64,000 nucleotides of DNA from Marisa cornuarietis (taxonomy: Eukaryota; Mollusca; Gastropoda; Architaenioglossa; Ampullariidae), in the NCBI GenBank assembly GCA_004794655.1, contig SMMW01000001.1:18554501-18618500 (forward strand), written 5' to 3'. The notes below the pieces were generated by a model that saw only the letters and a program-made list of their open reading frames with translations, made no database searches and was not told where the DNA came from. Positions 1-11,527 of the stretch are shown piece after piece (the stretch's first letter is position 1; each line of letters starts with the position of its first letter). Position numbers and translations under genes: made by a program.

Positions 1-85
1 TAAGTAGCAAAAAGATCCATTCAATGATATTAGTTTTTTTTAATTAAAGACGGACAACGTATGGTTAAATGTTTACTAAACCCAC

Positions 86-855
86 CTGGCAGTAGACTGA
101 CGCCACGCCATAGCACTTCGTAGCCTCGTTATTGTGAGGGTTGTGGTTAATACGACGACAGCAAAACTAAAGATGGAGATGAGCGATAATATGATATTCT
201 CGATGATTCTAAACACGCTGCTGCTAAGAAATAATGCGGTGGTAGTCAGGATGACAACACGTCTTCCAGTCACATCGTCTTTCGTGGACACCACCGTCTC
301 CTTTATGATATACACGCCGCACAGAATGTGTATTAGTAAGACTGACACAGCCACAACAGTTCCCATTGTTTTCGTGCTTATAATAGTCGCCGCCTTCATG
401 GGAAACAAGATGCACACGCATCTCTCGGTGGCGATAATCATGGTCAGCCAGCCAGACGAGTAGCCGAACCCGTTCACAAAGTTCAGAACATGTTTCATGA
501 AAGTCAGTCTCCAGAACTGTTCCTCGTCCGGCAGAAAAACTGCGATAAAGCAATAGGAGACCATGATGAGCACAGCTGTGACGTACATGAGGTCAACGAA
601 GGCGAGACAGAAGAGACAGAGGTTCATCCGGTCTCGCAGTCCCTGGCGATAGAAGATGATCATGGTGAGGAAGTTGGTCGGAGCGCCGACAAAGAAGAGA
701 GAAGGCATCAGACCGCATTGGACGATCTTAGCGTTCAGTCTACGGGCCTCATAACTCATGATGTTGTCAGGGTCCTCCCAGCATTCTCGGTGCCTGCTAA
801 CGGTAAGCCCGGTGACAGTATATGATGTCTGGTTAGTCTCATTAACACTCATCAT
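86..855 (-). CDS. Receptor 1: rhodopsin-like GPCR, first coding exon (TM1-TM5); second exon outside window
   Basis: Partial seven-transmembrane receptor of the plasma membrane; the ligand is unknown. The exon encodes about 256 residues. They comprise an N-terminus with NET and NQT glycosylation sites, TM1 (from about GLMPSLFFVG), ICL1 YRQGLRDRMN, TM2 (LCLFCLAFVDLMY), TM3 ending in ERCVCILFP where DRY is usual, TM4 and TM5, and the ICL3 start RLRSAMAWRQST. The donor follows GCCAG (gtgggt) in phase 2, as in the four sister genes. The TM6-TM7 exon would lie below position 1. I chose the ATG at 855; an AG acceptor (ggtcag) ends 4 nt upstream of it, so a 5' noncoding exon is likely. A TA/GT microsatellite sits about 180 bp upstream. 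Known for the family: class A topology. Inferred: gastropod chemosensory or peptide-type receptor. Confidence 0.85.
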
Positions 856-891
856 TGAACTGACCAAGACTTGCGCAAATGAATTAAAGAA

Positions 892-1779
892 TATTGTACA
901 AAGACCTCTTTTGGGTCACTTTGACAAGCAGTACTTTACCATTGAATATTTACTTTTCCCGGTTCGAAACTTAGCGCTTTAAAGTATGTTCAGTGCAAAA
1001 AGCTAAGCTTGTTTAAAGGACCCTTTTATTTTGCTTATATATATATATATGTGTGTGTGTTCGTGTGTGTGCACGCACGCATGTGTGCATGTTTTTTGTG
1101 TTTTCGAGTGCACGCACGCACACATACAGTAGGAAAGGTTTTGGGTGTGGTTCTTAAAAGCTATACACGTTTTTTAAGAATTGTGACAATTATTCTGCCT
1201 TATCAATAATATTTTTAAAAATAAAAATTGTATTTCTTTGTTAAAGCTATTATCATTGTCACAAAGGTGGCATTTCAAGAAGAATAGAAACAAACACACT
1301 CTAAAATCACAGTAGTAATAGTTCTGCGAATAGCTATCAAACGTTTATTAGCGATAATCACTTAAATATCTTTGGGTATTTATCTTTAAAAAAAATGCTT
1401 GAACTGATTGCCCCAAAGGCGAAATCCAATAAAACAAAAGGGAATTGTTTAAAAATTGTGTAAATGGTTTCAACCCTTTTAGGATTTATTCAAGCACCAT
1501 TATAGAATACTGCTGCAAATTGTTCATTTTATTGGCGTGCTTGAAAATACAAAACTGGAAAGAAACCTAGAATAACTGTATTTGCTTTACATTGAAATTT
1601 CATCTCATAATCAGAAGAAAATTTCCTGTCTGGTGTCATGCATTAATCTTGTAGAATTAAATAGTTTCAACAAAAAAAAATTCGCCCGGTTCAGCTTGCT
1701 ATGATGTCCGTAAGACTGTAGACACGTTGTCTCTCGACAAACTGCCAATACTCCTGTGTGTTCCTTGTATCCAGGCATG
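892..1779. other. Spacer upstream of receptor 1
   Basis: AT-rich noncoding DNA. It holds a mixed TA, GT and GC-rich CACGCACG microsatellite at 1035-1118. I see no coding signal before the LINE remnant that starts near 1780. Confidence 0.6.
1035..1118. repeat. Compound microsatellite (TA)n(GT)n with CACG units
   Basis: Alternating TA then GT dinucleotides, followed by GCACGCACGC-type units on both sides of a T-rich break. It lies about 180 bp upstream of the receptor 1 ATG. Confidence 0.9.
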
Positions 1780-2285
1780 ATGACTGTAATATCTCGTTGT
1801 GATGATTGTAATATTTCGCACTCGGGCTGCCCTGCACACTTCCTTCACAAACTTCAGAAACTACAGGACTCTGTTACACGTCTGGGACTGTGGCTCGCCT
1901 CTTCTTCGCTCTCAACACTCGCAACAACCGTTCGTACTTGTATTCACCAGAATTCATGTTTGTTGTGCTTTAATTTTTTTTTTTGAAGGCATGTGTCCTG
2001 CCTGTTTATCGGAACTTTTCTTCCCCCTACATCCCAACCAAAAGATTTCGCTCTTTATCTTACCAGCGCACGCTGTATACTCTTGTTATTAGAACGATAA
2101 GGTCTGGTGACCAGCTTTTTAGTTATGGTGCAACAAACCCCCCTATAATATCTTCCACTTACCCATTATTAACTCTTTTAAATGTGCATTGAAAACACGT
2201 CTGCTCCGTGAGCACTACTCCTAAATACATGATCATCGTCGTCGTCGTCATCACCATCGTTGTTATCACCATTATCATCCTTTGC
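1780..2285 (+). mobile_element. Decayed LINE (CR1/L2-like) 3' end: RT C-terminal remnant with microsatellite tail
   Basis: Two or three frames together spell the C-terminal part of a LINE reverse transcriptase. Visible pieces are LHKLQKLQDSVTRL (near 1849-1890), then CLLCFNFFFEGMCPACLSEL (1960-2010), then FSYGATN, and finally INSFKCALKTRLLREHYS followed by a stop near 2213. These match the usual order of the CR1/L2-type tail: KLQ..QN.AARL, APAYLSELL, a WNSLP region and SFKS.LKTHLF. After the stop comes an imperfect ATC/GTC trinucleotide run (2227-2280), as expected for LINE families that end in short repeats. Frameshifts and stops make it inactive. The clade assignment is inference. Confidence 0.7.
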
Positions 2286-2289
2286 AAAA

Positions 2290-3113
2290 AAAATGAAATC
2301 TCTGACATTATCTGTCAGAATGGTACTGTGGGACCTGATAGAAATTTTTTTTAAACTCCTTCTTTACACTCTTGTCTTCAGCTTTTTTTCGAAACATAAC
2401 GAAGTTCATCTGTTTTAGTGATGATTTATTTTGATTATCAGGCAAGTTATACATCTGAAAGTCCACTAAATTAACACAAAAATGAAATTGCTTGATGCCT
2501 AAATCAGACCTTCCACCAGCGGTTTCACGATGCTGGACGAAACAAATGGTCAATAACTAACCTACATCTGTCATAATATTACTCAAAGAATTTCTGAAAA
2601 TAATTGGAAGATGATGCTGGTGGTCAGCAAAGGGTTAACTCAGTTCCAACTTAATTTTTTGCGGGTCTTTTCAACCGCTTCCACTGTTAAGATATTTTCC
2701 CTTTGAAAATAGTGCCCGCTGTTAAATAGTAAGACGCGTCACTTCTTTTCTTTTTGTCTTTTTAACCCTAAAAAGCTTTTGTCTGTCTTTGAAGACTGAT
2801 AATTTCATATCTCTTCAGCAACACATCTATAATAAATTAGCTCTTTAACCGATCGTTGGTTTTCAACGTTGTATGAACGAATAGCTAGATGGATCATCTG
2901 ATGAGTAAAGCAGGTTTAAATAAGAAATGTTGGTCGGTTACTACTTAGGAGAATAAACTGCACACATAAAAAGAATTTTATACATATTTTTGTATAAATT
3001 AATGGCCAACTTACGTGACACTGCTAGGGTTTAAAGTCTACATGGGAATATTGAAAATAGTATGTTCGATAAAGCTAAGATAGACAATCGTCACGATAGA
3101 GCTGAGGTGGACA
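2290..3113. other. Spacer, no gene recognised
   Basis: AT-rich sequence between the LINE remnant and the hAT element. Only short open frames without family resemblance are present on either strand. Confidence 0.5.
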
Positions 3114-3121
3114 GTCTTAAT

Positions 3122-4533
3122 CAGGGATGCCCAACATCCGGCCCTCGAAACTTCTGCCCAAAGTGCAGGAAATCGGCATGTTAATGATAAAAAAACGAAA
3201 AATACGAAAAAAAAGGGAAGAAAAAGTATTTATCCCAACTGTGGGGCGTCTCTCTCTTTCTTCGATGGATTTCATTCGTGATTTTCATCTTGGGAGGAAA
3301 CCAGTGTTTGAGAACGAGGGACGCCGCAGCCCACGGGGGATTAGTGATCTTTTGATTGGTTAATAATTGAATCAGTCGTTAAAGAGATTGAAAATACAGA
3401 TTCCGGGCTTTCTAGAAGTGTGTCGATACTGTCCAGTGTTTATAAGCCCTCAAGGTCTCAATGCGGCAAGGGCTTTTAAAATCTGGGCTTACTTTTAAAT
3501 TGTTTACGCTTATATATAGCGTTCTTTTATGAAAAACCTAATAATAAAGATAGTTTAGGCATTTTTTAACAAAATTAGTTAAAGAAATGTCAAACTGCAC
3601 AAAATTGACCCTCAGCACCTCTTTGGGCCTCAAGTACGAAAATGTTCTCATGTCGTCATGGCGGTGAAATGGGAGAGCTAAAGAAAGGAAAAGTTGACTC
3701 TGAGAGCAGAAACTTCCAAGGAAAGTGGACAGATCTTTACTTTTTTTGCAACATGATAACAAGCCAACATGTTTGATTTGCAAAGAAAGTGTGGCTTTTT
3801 TTTAAGGAACACAACATTAAGCGGCACTATGAAACAAAGCACAAGAACAAGTATGGCGGCATCCTTGGTTCAAGCCGCCAAGAAAAGATTGCGAAGTTAC
3901 GTTAAGAAATTGGAGGCTTGACGAGAACATTTACCAAGAAAATACAAGAAAATGAGGCGGCGGTGAGGGCAAGTTACCGAGCTGCTCACATTTTGAACAA
4001 GGTAAGTGAAGCCATTTTCCGACGGCGATTGCGTAAAAAATTGTTTGCTAGCTGTGGTGGAGGAAATGGGGAACTGACTTGCAAAGCCAGACATCCCTGC
4101 TTGACAAATTTCGAGCGATGCAGACAATTGATTTCGACGTCGTGCTGCCTGCAGAAACTTTTCCAAATCTCCGAAAACAAGCTTTAATGATGATCACGAT
4201 GTTTACAAGTACTTATGTGTGTGGACAAACGTTTTCAGTGATGAAGCAGGCGAAACTCGTCTGACGTAATCGCCTCGCGGACGAACTTTTCGATTCAGTG
4301 TCCGACTCCGTGTCTCTACTATGCAGCCGGACATTCAGAAGTTGGTTTCGGGAAAACAACTTCAAACATCCCACTAATTACTACAGAATTAATGGTAATT
4401 ACAACGCTTTTTTAATAAAATAGTATCTGCTCTATTTGTTTTCTTTTTTTGTATTTTTGCGGTGAAACGGCCCGTGACACGCGTGACGATAATTTATATA
4501 GCCCCCAGGCCGAAAAAGGGTTTGGCATCACTG
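3122..4533 (+). mobile_element. Internally deleted hAT transposon with TIRs and an imperfect 8-bp TSD
   Basis: The left end CAGGGATGCCCAAC and the right end GTTTGGCATCACTG form imperfect inverted repeats. The 8-bp flanks, GTCTTAAT (3114-3121) and GTATAAAT (4534-4541), agree at 6 of 8 positions, as expected of an aged hAT target-site duplication. Inside, plus-strand pieces resemble GTF2IRD2/ZBED-type hAT transposases. A CLIC...KRHYETKHK zinc-finger segment (about 3767-3855) is broken by a frameshift in a T-run. It is followed by TFTKKIQENEAAVRASYRAA (about 3927-3990), and then directly by the C-terminal dimerisation stretch LDKFRAMQTIDFDVVLP...TFSVMKQAK (about 4097-4258). The catalytic core between these segments is missing. 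The element is therefore a dead, non-autonomous deletion derivative. Confidence 0.82.
3767..4376 (+). pseudogene. hAT transposase remnant (zinc finger plus dimerisation domain, core deleted)
   Basis: Remnant coding sequence inside the 3122-4533 element. Reading it needs at least one frame change in the T-run near 3798-3805 and crosses a stop after KIAKLR (about 3900). The DDE/RNase H core expected between the N-terminal helical segment and the C-terminal dimerisation region is absent. After MKQAK the frame breaks near 4261. The next frame continues with RNRLADELFDSVSDSVSTMQ (about 4266-4325), consistent with the usual end of this family. No function is expected. Confidence 0.7.
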
Positions 4534-4541
4534 GTATAAAT

Positions 4542-5289
4542 AAACTACAGGGCCGATGAAGACAGTTTGAGACAGTCGAAAGTAATTTATTATAATAAGA
4601 CGCAGGTGAAGAAGTGATCGGAGCAGTAATTTTCTGCTTCCCCATCTCCGGAAGACTGATGTCACAAACCTGATGTATATATATATTTATATATATACAA
4701 TTTTTTGCTGACTGAGGACGGAAGGTATGGTTGGAAGTTGAGTGCTTCGTGTGGGTGTAAGCGTCTCGTGACGGCAGCGTTTTCTTTAATGTAACGGAGT
4801 CACTGAGGGGCTTCACTCGTATTCATGGTAAAGATTAAGATGAAGAGAGAAAGGAGAGCGATTTTTGCTGCCTGAACGTCTCGTTGCCAATGAACTTAAC
4901 CATTTTTTTCCAGTGCTGTGTTTTAAGTCCTGACGTAAGTTGTAAATTCCTAACTAGACTGATAAATTTTGTACATCTTTAATTTTAATCTCATAGGTTT
5001 TAACCTATTGAGGAGAGTCTGCCTTGGTTTGATTTTTGAATTTTTTGTTAGTTTTCAAATTGTAATTTGAATTAGGGACTAGTAATATAGTGTATGTAAA
5101 TGGTTGCTAGATTTTTAAAGGGTTATATTTTTGTGTCCAGGTCGTGGTGCTACGAATGACACCGACCTGAGGCTGGTAGCGTTCGCTTAAAGTCACAAGT
5201 TAACACTTGCTCCAGGCTCAGAAAATGTCGATGCAGGCGACCAGGAATTCTTCAGATGGTTCGATTCATAATTATATCAACTTCTTCTT
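4542..5289. other. Spacer, no gene recognised
   Basis: Noncoding AT-rich DNA with a short TA-rich palindromic run near 4676-4698. No convincing coding or repeat signal was found. Confidence 0.5.
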
Positions 5290-6030
5290 GTTTTTTTAGA
5301 TGCTTAAAGTTCATTATCAACAAGACCCAGTCGATGGCATTCCCTGGTGCAGGCACAAGCAACGACCACAACCTCGTCTTAACAAGCCTGAAGTTGAAAC
5401 TGAAGATGAAGCGTTACACACCCAGCCATCGAATTTGTCTTCAACTGAAGAAACTCCGAGACCTGGCCATTGCATGGTTCTCACAGGCCTCAGAGAGAGA
5501 GAGAAAAGTTCGCCTCTCTAAACGTCATCGACTGTGAGTGAAACCGTCTCAGGTAACATCCTGTCCACAGCCGAGGAGATCACAAATCTCACGCAGACAA
5601 AAAAGCAGACATATGTCCCCAAGGAGGTTCTCAACCTTTGTGACCACAGACAGACACAGATGAGCGAGAGAAAGACCAACCTAGTAACAGCTGCCGGTTA
5701 TCGGACGGTCAACAACGACAGCAAACATTTCTAGATTGAAAAAAATACGGGACAGCAAATTATACCCTTTCCTAATCAAAGCTATACAGGTCCCTTGTCA
5801 TTCCCATCATGCTATACGGCGGTGAAATGTGGACCTTGTTAACTGATAGGGAGCGACAAATCAACGCATTCCAAATAAAACGATTTAGCAGACTGCTCCG
5901 AGGAACACAAAACTAAGAATACTTTTCTCGCTTCCGTCAAACGACGAAAACTGACTTAGTTCGTCCATGTCACTCGATATGACATCTTACCGAAGACAGA
6001 CGGCGGGTAGCAGCTGAGGGATTAATCGGT
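5290..6030 (+). mobile_element. Degenerate RTE-like LINE fragment (endonuclease tail joined to RT C-terminus)
   Basis: Plus-strand frames spell the end of an APE-type endonuclease and its linker. Seen are GAGTSNDHNLVLTSLKLKLK (about 5351-5410; the family norm is a SDHxL motif then KLKLK), then STAEEITNLTQTKKQTYVPK (about 5564-5625) and EVLNLCDHRQTQ. After about 5770 the sequence jumps to a reverse transcriptase C-terminal region, VIPIMLYGGEMWTLLTDRER (about 5800-5860) and INAFQIKRFSRLLRGTQN; the family norm is ILLYGCExWTL...IxAFExKCxRRxL. The polymerase core between is absent and stops interrupt the frame, so it is an inactive deleted copy. Confidence 0.72.
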
Positions 6031-8552
6031 TATACACATTGTAACGAAGAAGAATGTTCGTAGAATTCCTCCGTCTTTGTATCCTACAGACATTGCATTA
6101 ACCTGGGAAATATGAGACTCAACGCACCGCTTCATAGTGATTATCATCGTTATAGAGTGCAACCTCAGGACAAGTGCTATCATTTCACGAAATCAAGATG
6201 ACATCGTGAAGAAATTGTGAAGCAGTCGTGATGCCGCCCGCAGAAAAAGACATTATATTAATAAATAATACTTTTGATTATTTTGTTCGAGAAGATTATT
6301 TATATCAGCAAATCTGGAAAAGCGAAATGGGGGCTAAGTCTGGGAAAAAAGAGCAATAAATGTAGATGAAAGACCCGATAATTTACCATCCTGATTGGCC
6401 TCCCTGACCTATCAGGTGTAAGCTGCTCGAACGATGATGGACGGGAGGAACTCGATGGCTGGGTGGACCGGTCGTTTCATGAAGGACCTGCTTATCGCCG
6501 TTCGACAGGCAAACCTGGTCAACTCCTTTGTCTATCCAGCTGCTTCTACCAAGGGACCAGTATAACTATTCATCAGCTTATACAGACATGGCATTGATAA
6601 ATGAATAAACGATGAATGCCTCAACAATGGCATAAAATAAATATAACACCAACACCGAATTAATATCCGGAAAAATACAGAAATTGCAATATGAAGAGGC
6701 TTATAAAATGGCAAAGGAGCGCGTCGTCCGACAAGCAACTTACTCCATCATCACTTTATCATTATTTTTATCATTTACAAAATCAAACATATTAAAAGTT
6801 GACGGCTTTTTCATATAAAAAAGTTGTGTTCTTCGAGAGTTTTTCCGTCTTACTAATACGCTTAGTGTAAAACACACAATCCTATGTCAGAAACGGACTG
6901 ACTGAACACAGCTCTTGTTAATAAAAAACTAAATGATCAAAATATAATCCAAGCACAAGTGATAGATTAAAAAATGGATCATATTGCACTTGCACTTGCA
7001 AATGCAAAATTAAATTTTTTTTCAATGCTAGTATGCGTGAATGAAATTCATTCCTAGTTCAACAAAGAAAGTGGTTCCATTGCGGTGATGTATGTGCGTA
7101 CGCGAGGAACTCATCAGCCGAATTTTGTTTTCTTTAAAAATTTCTGTCTTATACATGATCTTTTCTGATCGCCCCCGGATGCTGCCAACCGTCGTATAAA
7201 TTTTGTTCCTGTTTTGCACCGCTGAATGTAATATTTTATATGTCTCGTTATTTTACGCATTGAAAAAAACAATAATTTCATACTATTTTCATATTAATTT
7301 TAATAGTTTTTGATTCTTACTCAGAGAACCGGAATCTGAGTTCCCCCCTACCTCAGATTTAAATATCAAAGTTCAGAATGAGGTTTTTCCGCTGGCTGGG
7401 ATGTAGCAGAGTTTAAGTTATGTTGTAGTTGGAGTATCGTGCATCGTCAGTCAGATGTCCCCACTCGACCCGCTTCTTCACCTGCTTTCCTGAAGCGTAT
7501 GCGGGCCAAAGTGACCCTGAGTCAGAAGTTGTGTGAAGTTCAGTTAGTTATCGAATTTTCTTGTGCTTTTTCGAGATCTTTATTTATTTTGAATTCGAGA
7601 CTTGATAATAAGAAATTTGCTTACTTACTAAGTTTAAGTGGAACACGAAGCCGAAAGGCCTCTCCGCTGAAGGATCTTTGAAGAGAAAAAAAATCATACG
7701 AACTTAAAGCCACGTTTGGCAAAAGCTTTACATGATGGTTAGAAGCTCTGGGATACTTCAACAGACCTTCGCTCATATTTGTTCATTTACAAATGTGACT
7801 CTGTGGGACTTTGGAGGAGAGTGCAGGTTTGACTCCGGCGTTAATGGTTAAAGAAAAAACTTTTAAAACGTTGAGCTGTAGAACTTTAGGACTATTAATT
7901 TCAGAGGTTTTACACCTCAGAACTTTACCAGGTTAGGAACGGCCTTAATGGTTGATAATTTTATCTCAATCTTACTTTATGCTTTGACCTAACTTTATAC
8001 GAGCAAATGGCATAATACCATCCACCTAATCGACTATTGAGGCTTTGTTTTTTGTGTAGAATACTAAACTCGCTTGTGATCCCTGCGAACAGATTTTTCA
8101 CTCTCTACAGGCAGTTTGTTATCGTTCATCTTAATATATGGTCTCGTGATAACAGTGTAAGGGTGATGTCTTGACTTTTACAGAGAAGGATAAAGTACAG
8201 AGACTGCTTCTGTCCACCACTGACGGTACCTTTGATTGAAGTGGTTAAATATGCTGAGGATGCTTCCCGGCATTCCTAGGACAAAAGAACCACATTAAAT
8301 TCTGCTTACAAAAGGCTAGATCGTAATTATATAATAAGAACAATTTTTGACTAAGTGGTTTTGAAAGTGTTCTGCAGAGAATTCTGGAGTTTATGTAAAG
8401 TAGCGTACAGTTAATCTCATTGCACGTTGCATATTGCGCATTTTTTTCACGTGCAAAATAGTACGACAAAAACAAAGATTGGTTCTCTCTAAGTAATAAG
8501 GTAGAAGAACCTGGCTGCTACCTGACCAATAGAACTCCGAGCTGCTTTGTTT
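6031..8552. other. Spacer between LINE fragment and receptor 2, no gene recognised
   Basis: About 2.5 kb of AT-rich DNA. Open frames are short (80 codons or fewer), lack recognisable motifs and look like chance ORFs. A distal part of the LINE fragment may extend a little past 6030. Confidence 0.5.
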
Positions 8553-9990
8553 TCACGGTGCTAGACCTGAACCTCGTTTCAGAGGGCGGAGCGGTCTCGG
8601 CTCACACAGCAATTTTAGTTCCTGACGACATCGAGAGGATATCGTGATGTAAACGAAGAAATTACTGGATGAGTTGAACATAAAAAGAGTGTGTCTGACC
8701 CGGTGTGCAATCAAGAAGATTCGGCAGTAATCGCCATCCACGCGGAACTCTGGGACAGTGAATCGAGTCAAGGACAATACAACATCCGGGGCAGTGCAAA
8801 AGATGTAGACACAAGATAGGGCCACCAGCATCCTCATCAGCATTCCTTGGCCTTTGATGTGCGCGCTGTCAGGATCAAGACAACATGAAATGCCTTTTGA
8901 ACAAAATTTAAAGTGCCAGATCACAAAAGTGGAAACTAATTCATTGAATTCTACAGTTAACAAGCTCTATGTTTCTATTTTTAGCTGCTCCAAAACATCT
9001 TGATTTAGACAAAAATAACAAATCCTACAGCTTTCTCCATTAAAACTACAGTGCCCTTCCTTCGTCACTGTCTCCACATGCTACTTAATAATACGTTGGT
9101 ACTGTTATTGCTAAGTAAATTAGTTACTATGTAGACAATAAAATAAATGCTTTGTGGAACAAAAACGCCGCCTATACACACCTTGTAGATTTTCTCCATA
9201 CCTCAGCAGTGTGCAAAGATATCACAGTTAGTAGTGTGGCTATCAGAACAGATGTAAAATTGAGTAAGGAAACACAAGATAAAACTATATCTTCCACGAT
9301 ACTGAAAATACTATAGCTTACGTAGAGATCAGACAAGACTGAAAGCACCAGGACTTCGCTAGTGCCGTCATCTTTCACTGTTATAACATTTAGTTTTATT
9401 ATATACACCCCACACAGAAGCTGAATAAAGAAAAGTGTTAGTAAAAGAATCGTCATCATAGTCTTGGTACTGATTAGTGTCACACCCTTCATGGGGAACA
9501 TAACGCACACGCACCGCTCTATGGCAATTATCATTCTCAAACACCCGGATGAATAAGAAAATCCAAAAATAAAATTCAGAACGTGAGCTGTTAAAGACAA
9601 TCTCCAGAACAGTTCTTCCCGAGGTAGAAAGATGCCAATTAAACAGAAGGAGTTAGCTATGGCTTCAGCTGCGAGGTACATGAGATCGATGAAGGCGAGA
9701 CAGAAGAGACAGAGGTGCATCTGGTCTCGCAGTCCCTGGCGGTAGAAGATGATCATGGTGAGGATGTTGGTCGGCGCTCCCACCAGAAACAGCGAGGGCA
9801 CCAGACCACAAGCAATTGTTCTGTCGACAGCGTTAAAGGTCTGGATACTCATTATATCGTCAGCACAGTCGATCCAAGCGTGGCGTTGTAACTCGACAGA
9901 AAAACTCTCAGATGAATTTAAGTTCGTGTCATTACAACACATGTTTGCGACATTTTTAGATGACACACAGCAAGAGGAATTAGACATCAT
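8553..9990 (-). CDS. Receptor 2: rhodopsin-like GPCR, two coding exons, intact
   Basis: Exon 1 is 9182-9990 and exon 2 is 8553-8865. They join in phase 2 (CAAG|gtgtgt donor, tgacag|CGCGC acceptor) to give 373 residues. Seen: N-glycosylation sites NSS, NSSE and NDTN near the N-terminus, seven hydrophobic segments, ICL1 YRQGLRDQMH, and ERCVCVMFP at the end of TM3. Exon 2 encodes TM6 with CTAPD, and TM7 with NSSSNFFVYI in place of NPxxY. The cytoplasmic tail is the longest in the array (LCEPRPLRPLKRGSGLAP). There is no Cys at the usual TM3 position and none in ECL2; single Cys residues lie before TM1 (IACGLVP) and in ECL3 (DYCRIF). It sits at the plasma membrane; ligand unknown. Inferred to be a gastropod chemosensory or peptide-type receptor. 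It is the most divergent intact member. Confidence 0.9.
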
Positions 9991-11316
9991 TGTGTATCAG
10001 CGAGCGTTTGAAAATGACGGTCGTTACACACTTGTACCAATGTCTTAAGTATTTCTGCAAAGTGTACTTCACGCACCTGATTTTCTGGTCTTTTAAACAT
10101 CTTGGCTGAAACTTTTTATTTTATTGGTCACGACAGGGTGGGGAGAGGATTGCTAAATAAAGTGAGTATTTAATTCTTGAAATTAAACGATTATTTCATC
10201 TTCTTTTACTTTCCCGAAATTTAAAAATAAAAGACCGATGATAAATGTAATGCATATCTACCACAAGTATGTTTATTGAAAAAGAATAAATAATAGAACC
10301 TTTGTGTCTATAAAATAATCAATTTGTACAGCCATATGGAATTTCGCCGCGCAAATGCCTTAATTTTGTAAGTAAATAGTAAACTGGATGTATATGCTTG
10401 CACAGAATTATGCTAAAACTAATAGAACTCCATATGAAAAATACTGAATGATGATAAATAAATGAAATGATTAAAATTCTCACAGAACGTTATACCTTCT
10501 AGTCATTGCTCTTTGATGTCCAGGAAAATAATTTTGGAGACATTTTGAGTTCCTTGGGGGCATAACCAACGAGAATGTATCAATTTCGTCTGCTTATTAA
10601 AATTGAGTTGTGAAAGAGCGGACAAGAGTAAAACAAATACATCTAGAAATAAAAACGGGAACTACAGACAGTTCAAGAGGGGGAGAGAGAAAGATCAGGA
10701 GAGGTGGGACAAGGTAGGCAGTCTACACGGTAGTAATTGATCTTCGTTTCTATGCCAACAACTTCCACAGAAAACTGCTTGAAAGTATCTCAGCAAATTT
10801 TACCACATTTCAATTAAATTCTTCTGTTGTAGGCGGTGGTTAGCAAGGCACTTATATGCCTAAGTAAATTTCCGAATTCCTCACCCTAATAATATCAGCT
10901 GAACATTAAATCATGTCTAAGATTTTTATACCGCTACTGTGATATTTAGGAGAACCTAATAAAATATATTTAAAGTGTTCATGAACCGTGTCTGTGTGGG
11001 TTGTATGAAGATTTTGTACTGTGAGCTGCTTAGTTTAATAAAGTCATATTTCATTTAAAAATTGTATTTTAATAAGTAGATAGATACTTGTCATTGATAT
11101 TATGTATTAGTCGGCATTTGGTATGATTCCAAGTCGCATTTGAGATTTACTTTGCGTCTAATCATAAACACCATCTGAAAGAAAATACGAATATTGTTTT
11201 CATTTATGTGAGTTCAAAAAAACAATAAAAACGCGAATCGTGTGTTGGAAAGTGGGGGAATTTTCAGAAAACTTCGTTATAATTACAGCAGTACCTAGAG
11301 TCAGCACAAAAGTTAT
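9991..11316. other. Spacer upstream of receptor 2
   Basis: AT-rich noncoding DNA with a GA-rich patch (10680-10720). Unlike the other four receptors, no GT microsatellite lies close to the start codon and no AG acceptor abuts the ATG. Confidence 0.5.
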
Positions 11317-11328
11317 GAGAGTTCTACT

Positions 11329-11515
11329 GGGCGGTCCGGTGGCGCAACGGTTAGCGCTTGTCACCAATACAGTGAAGGTTGGCTGTCCTGGGTTCAGTTC
11401 TCGTCTCGGGCACGCTGTTCTTTCTCTGCATGTGGCATCTGTTTACAGGGCTGGCTGCCTTGCCGTGATATAGCCTTAGTTGCTGGCTCAGCGTAAAACA
11501 CCAATTTAAAAAAAA
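11329..11515 (+). mobile_element. tRNA-derived SINE with perfect 12-bp target-site duplication
   Basis: The body opens with a tRNA-like promoter head. An A-box-like segment (GGTGGCGCAACGGTTAGCGC, about 11338-11357) is followed about 40 nt later by a B-box-like GGGTTCAGTTCTCG (about 11391-11404). A non-tRNA body and an A-rich tail follow (CCAATTTAAAAAAAA, to 11515). The 12-mer GAGAGTTCTACT occurs exactly at 11317-11328 and again at 11516-11527, flanking the element. The perfect duplication indicates a fairly recent insertion. The ORF that crosses it is incidental. The family name is not assigned. Confidence 0.9.
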
Positions 11516-11527
11516 GAGAGTTCTACT

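Noticed and set aside
134..825. Plus-strand ORFs opposite receptor exon 1 copies (also near 16395-16751, 22189-22653, 26254-26658, 27134-27547)
   Set aside because: They are antisense shadows of the receptor exons; the minus-strand frames carry the conserved motifs.
11329..11404. A functional tRNA gene
   Set aside because: The A and B boxes are present, but there is no cloverleaf that I could close, and the region is followed by a SINE body and an A-rich tail flanked by a TSD.
11240..11473. 77-codon plus-strand ORF
   Set aside because: It runs through the SINE promoter head and tail and is not a gene.
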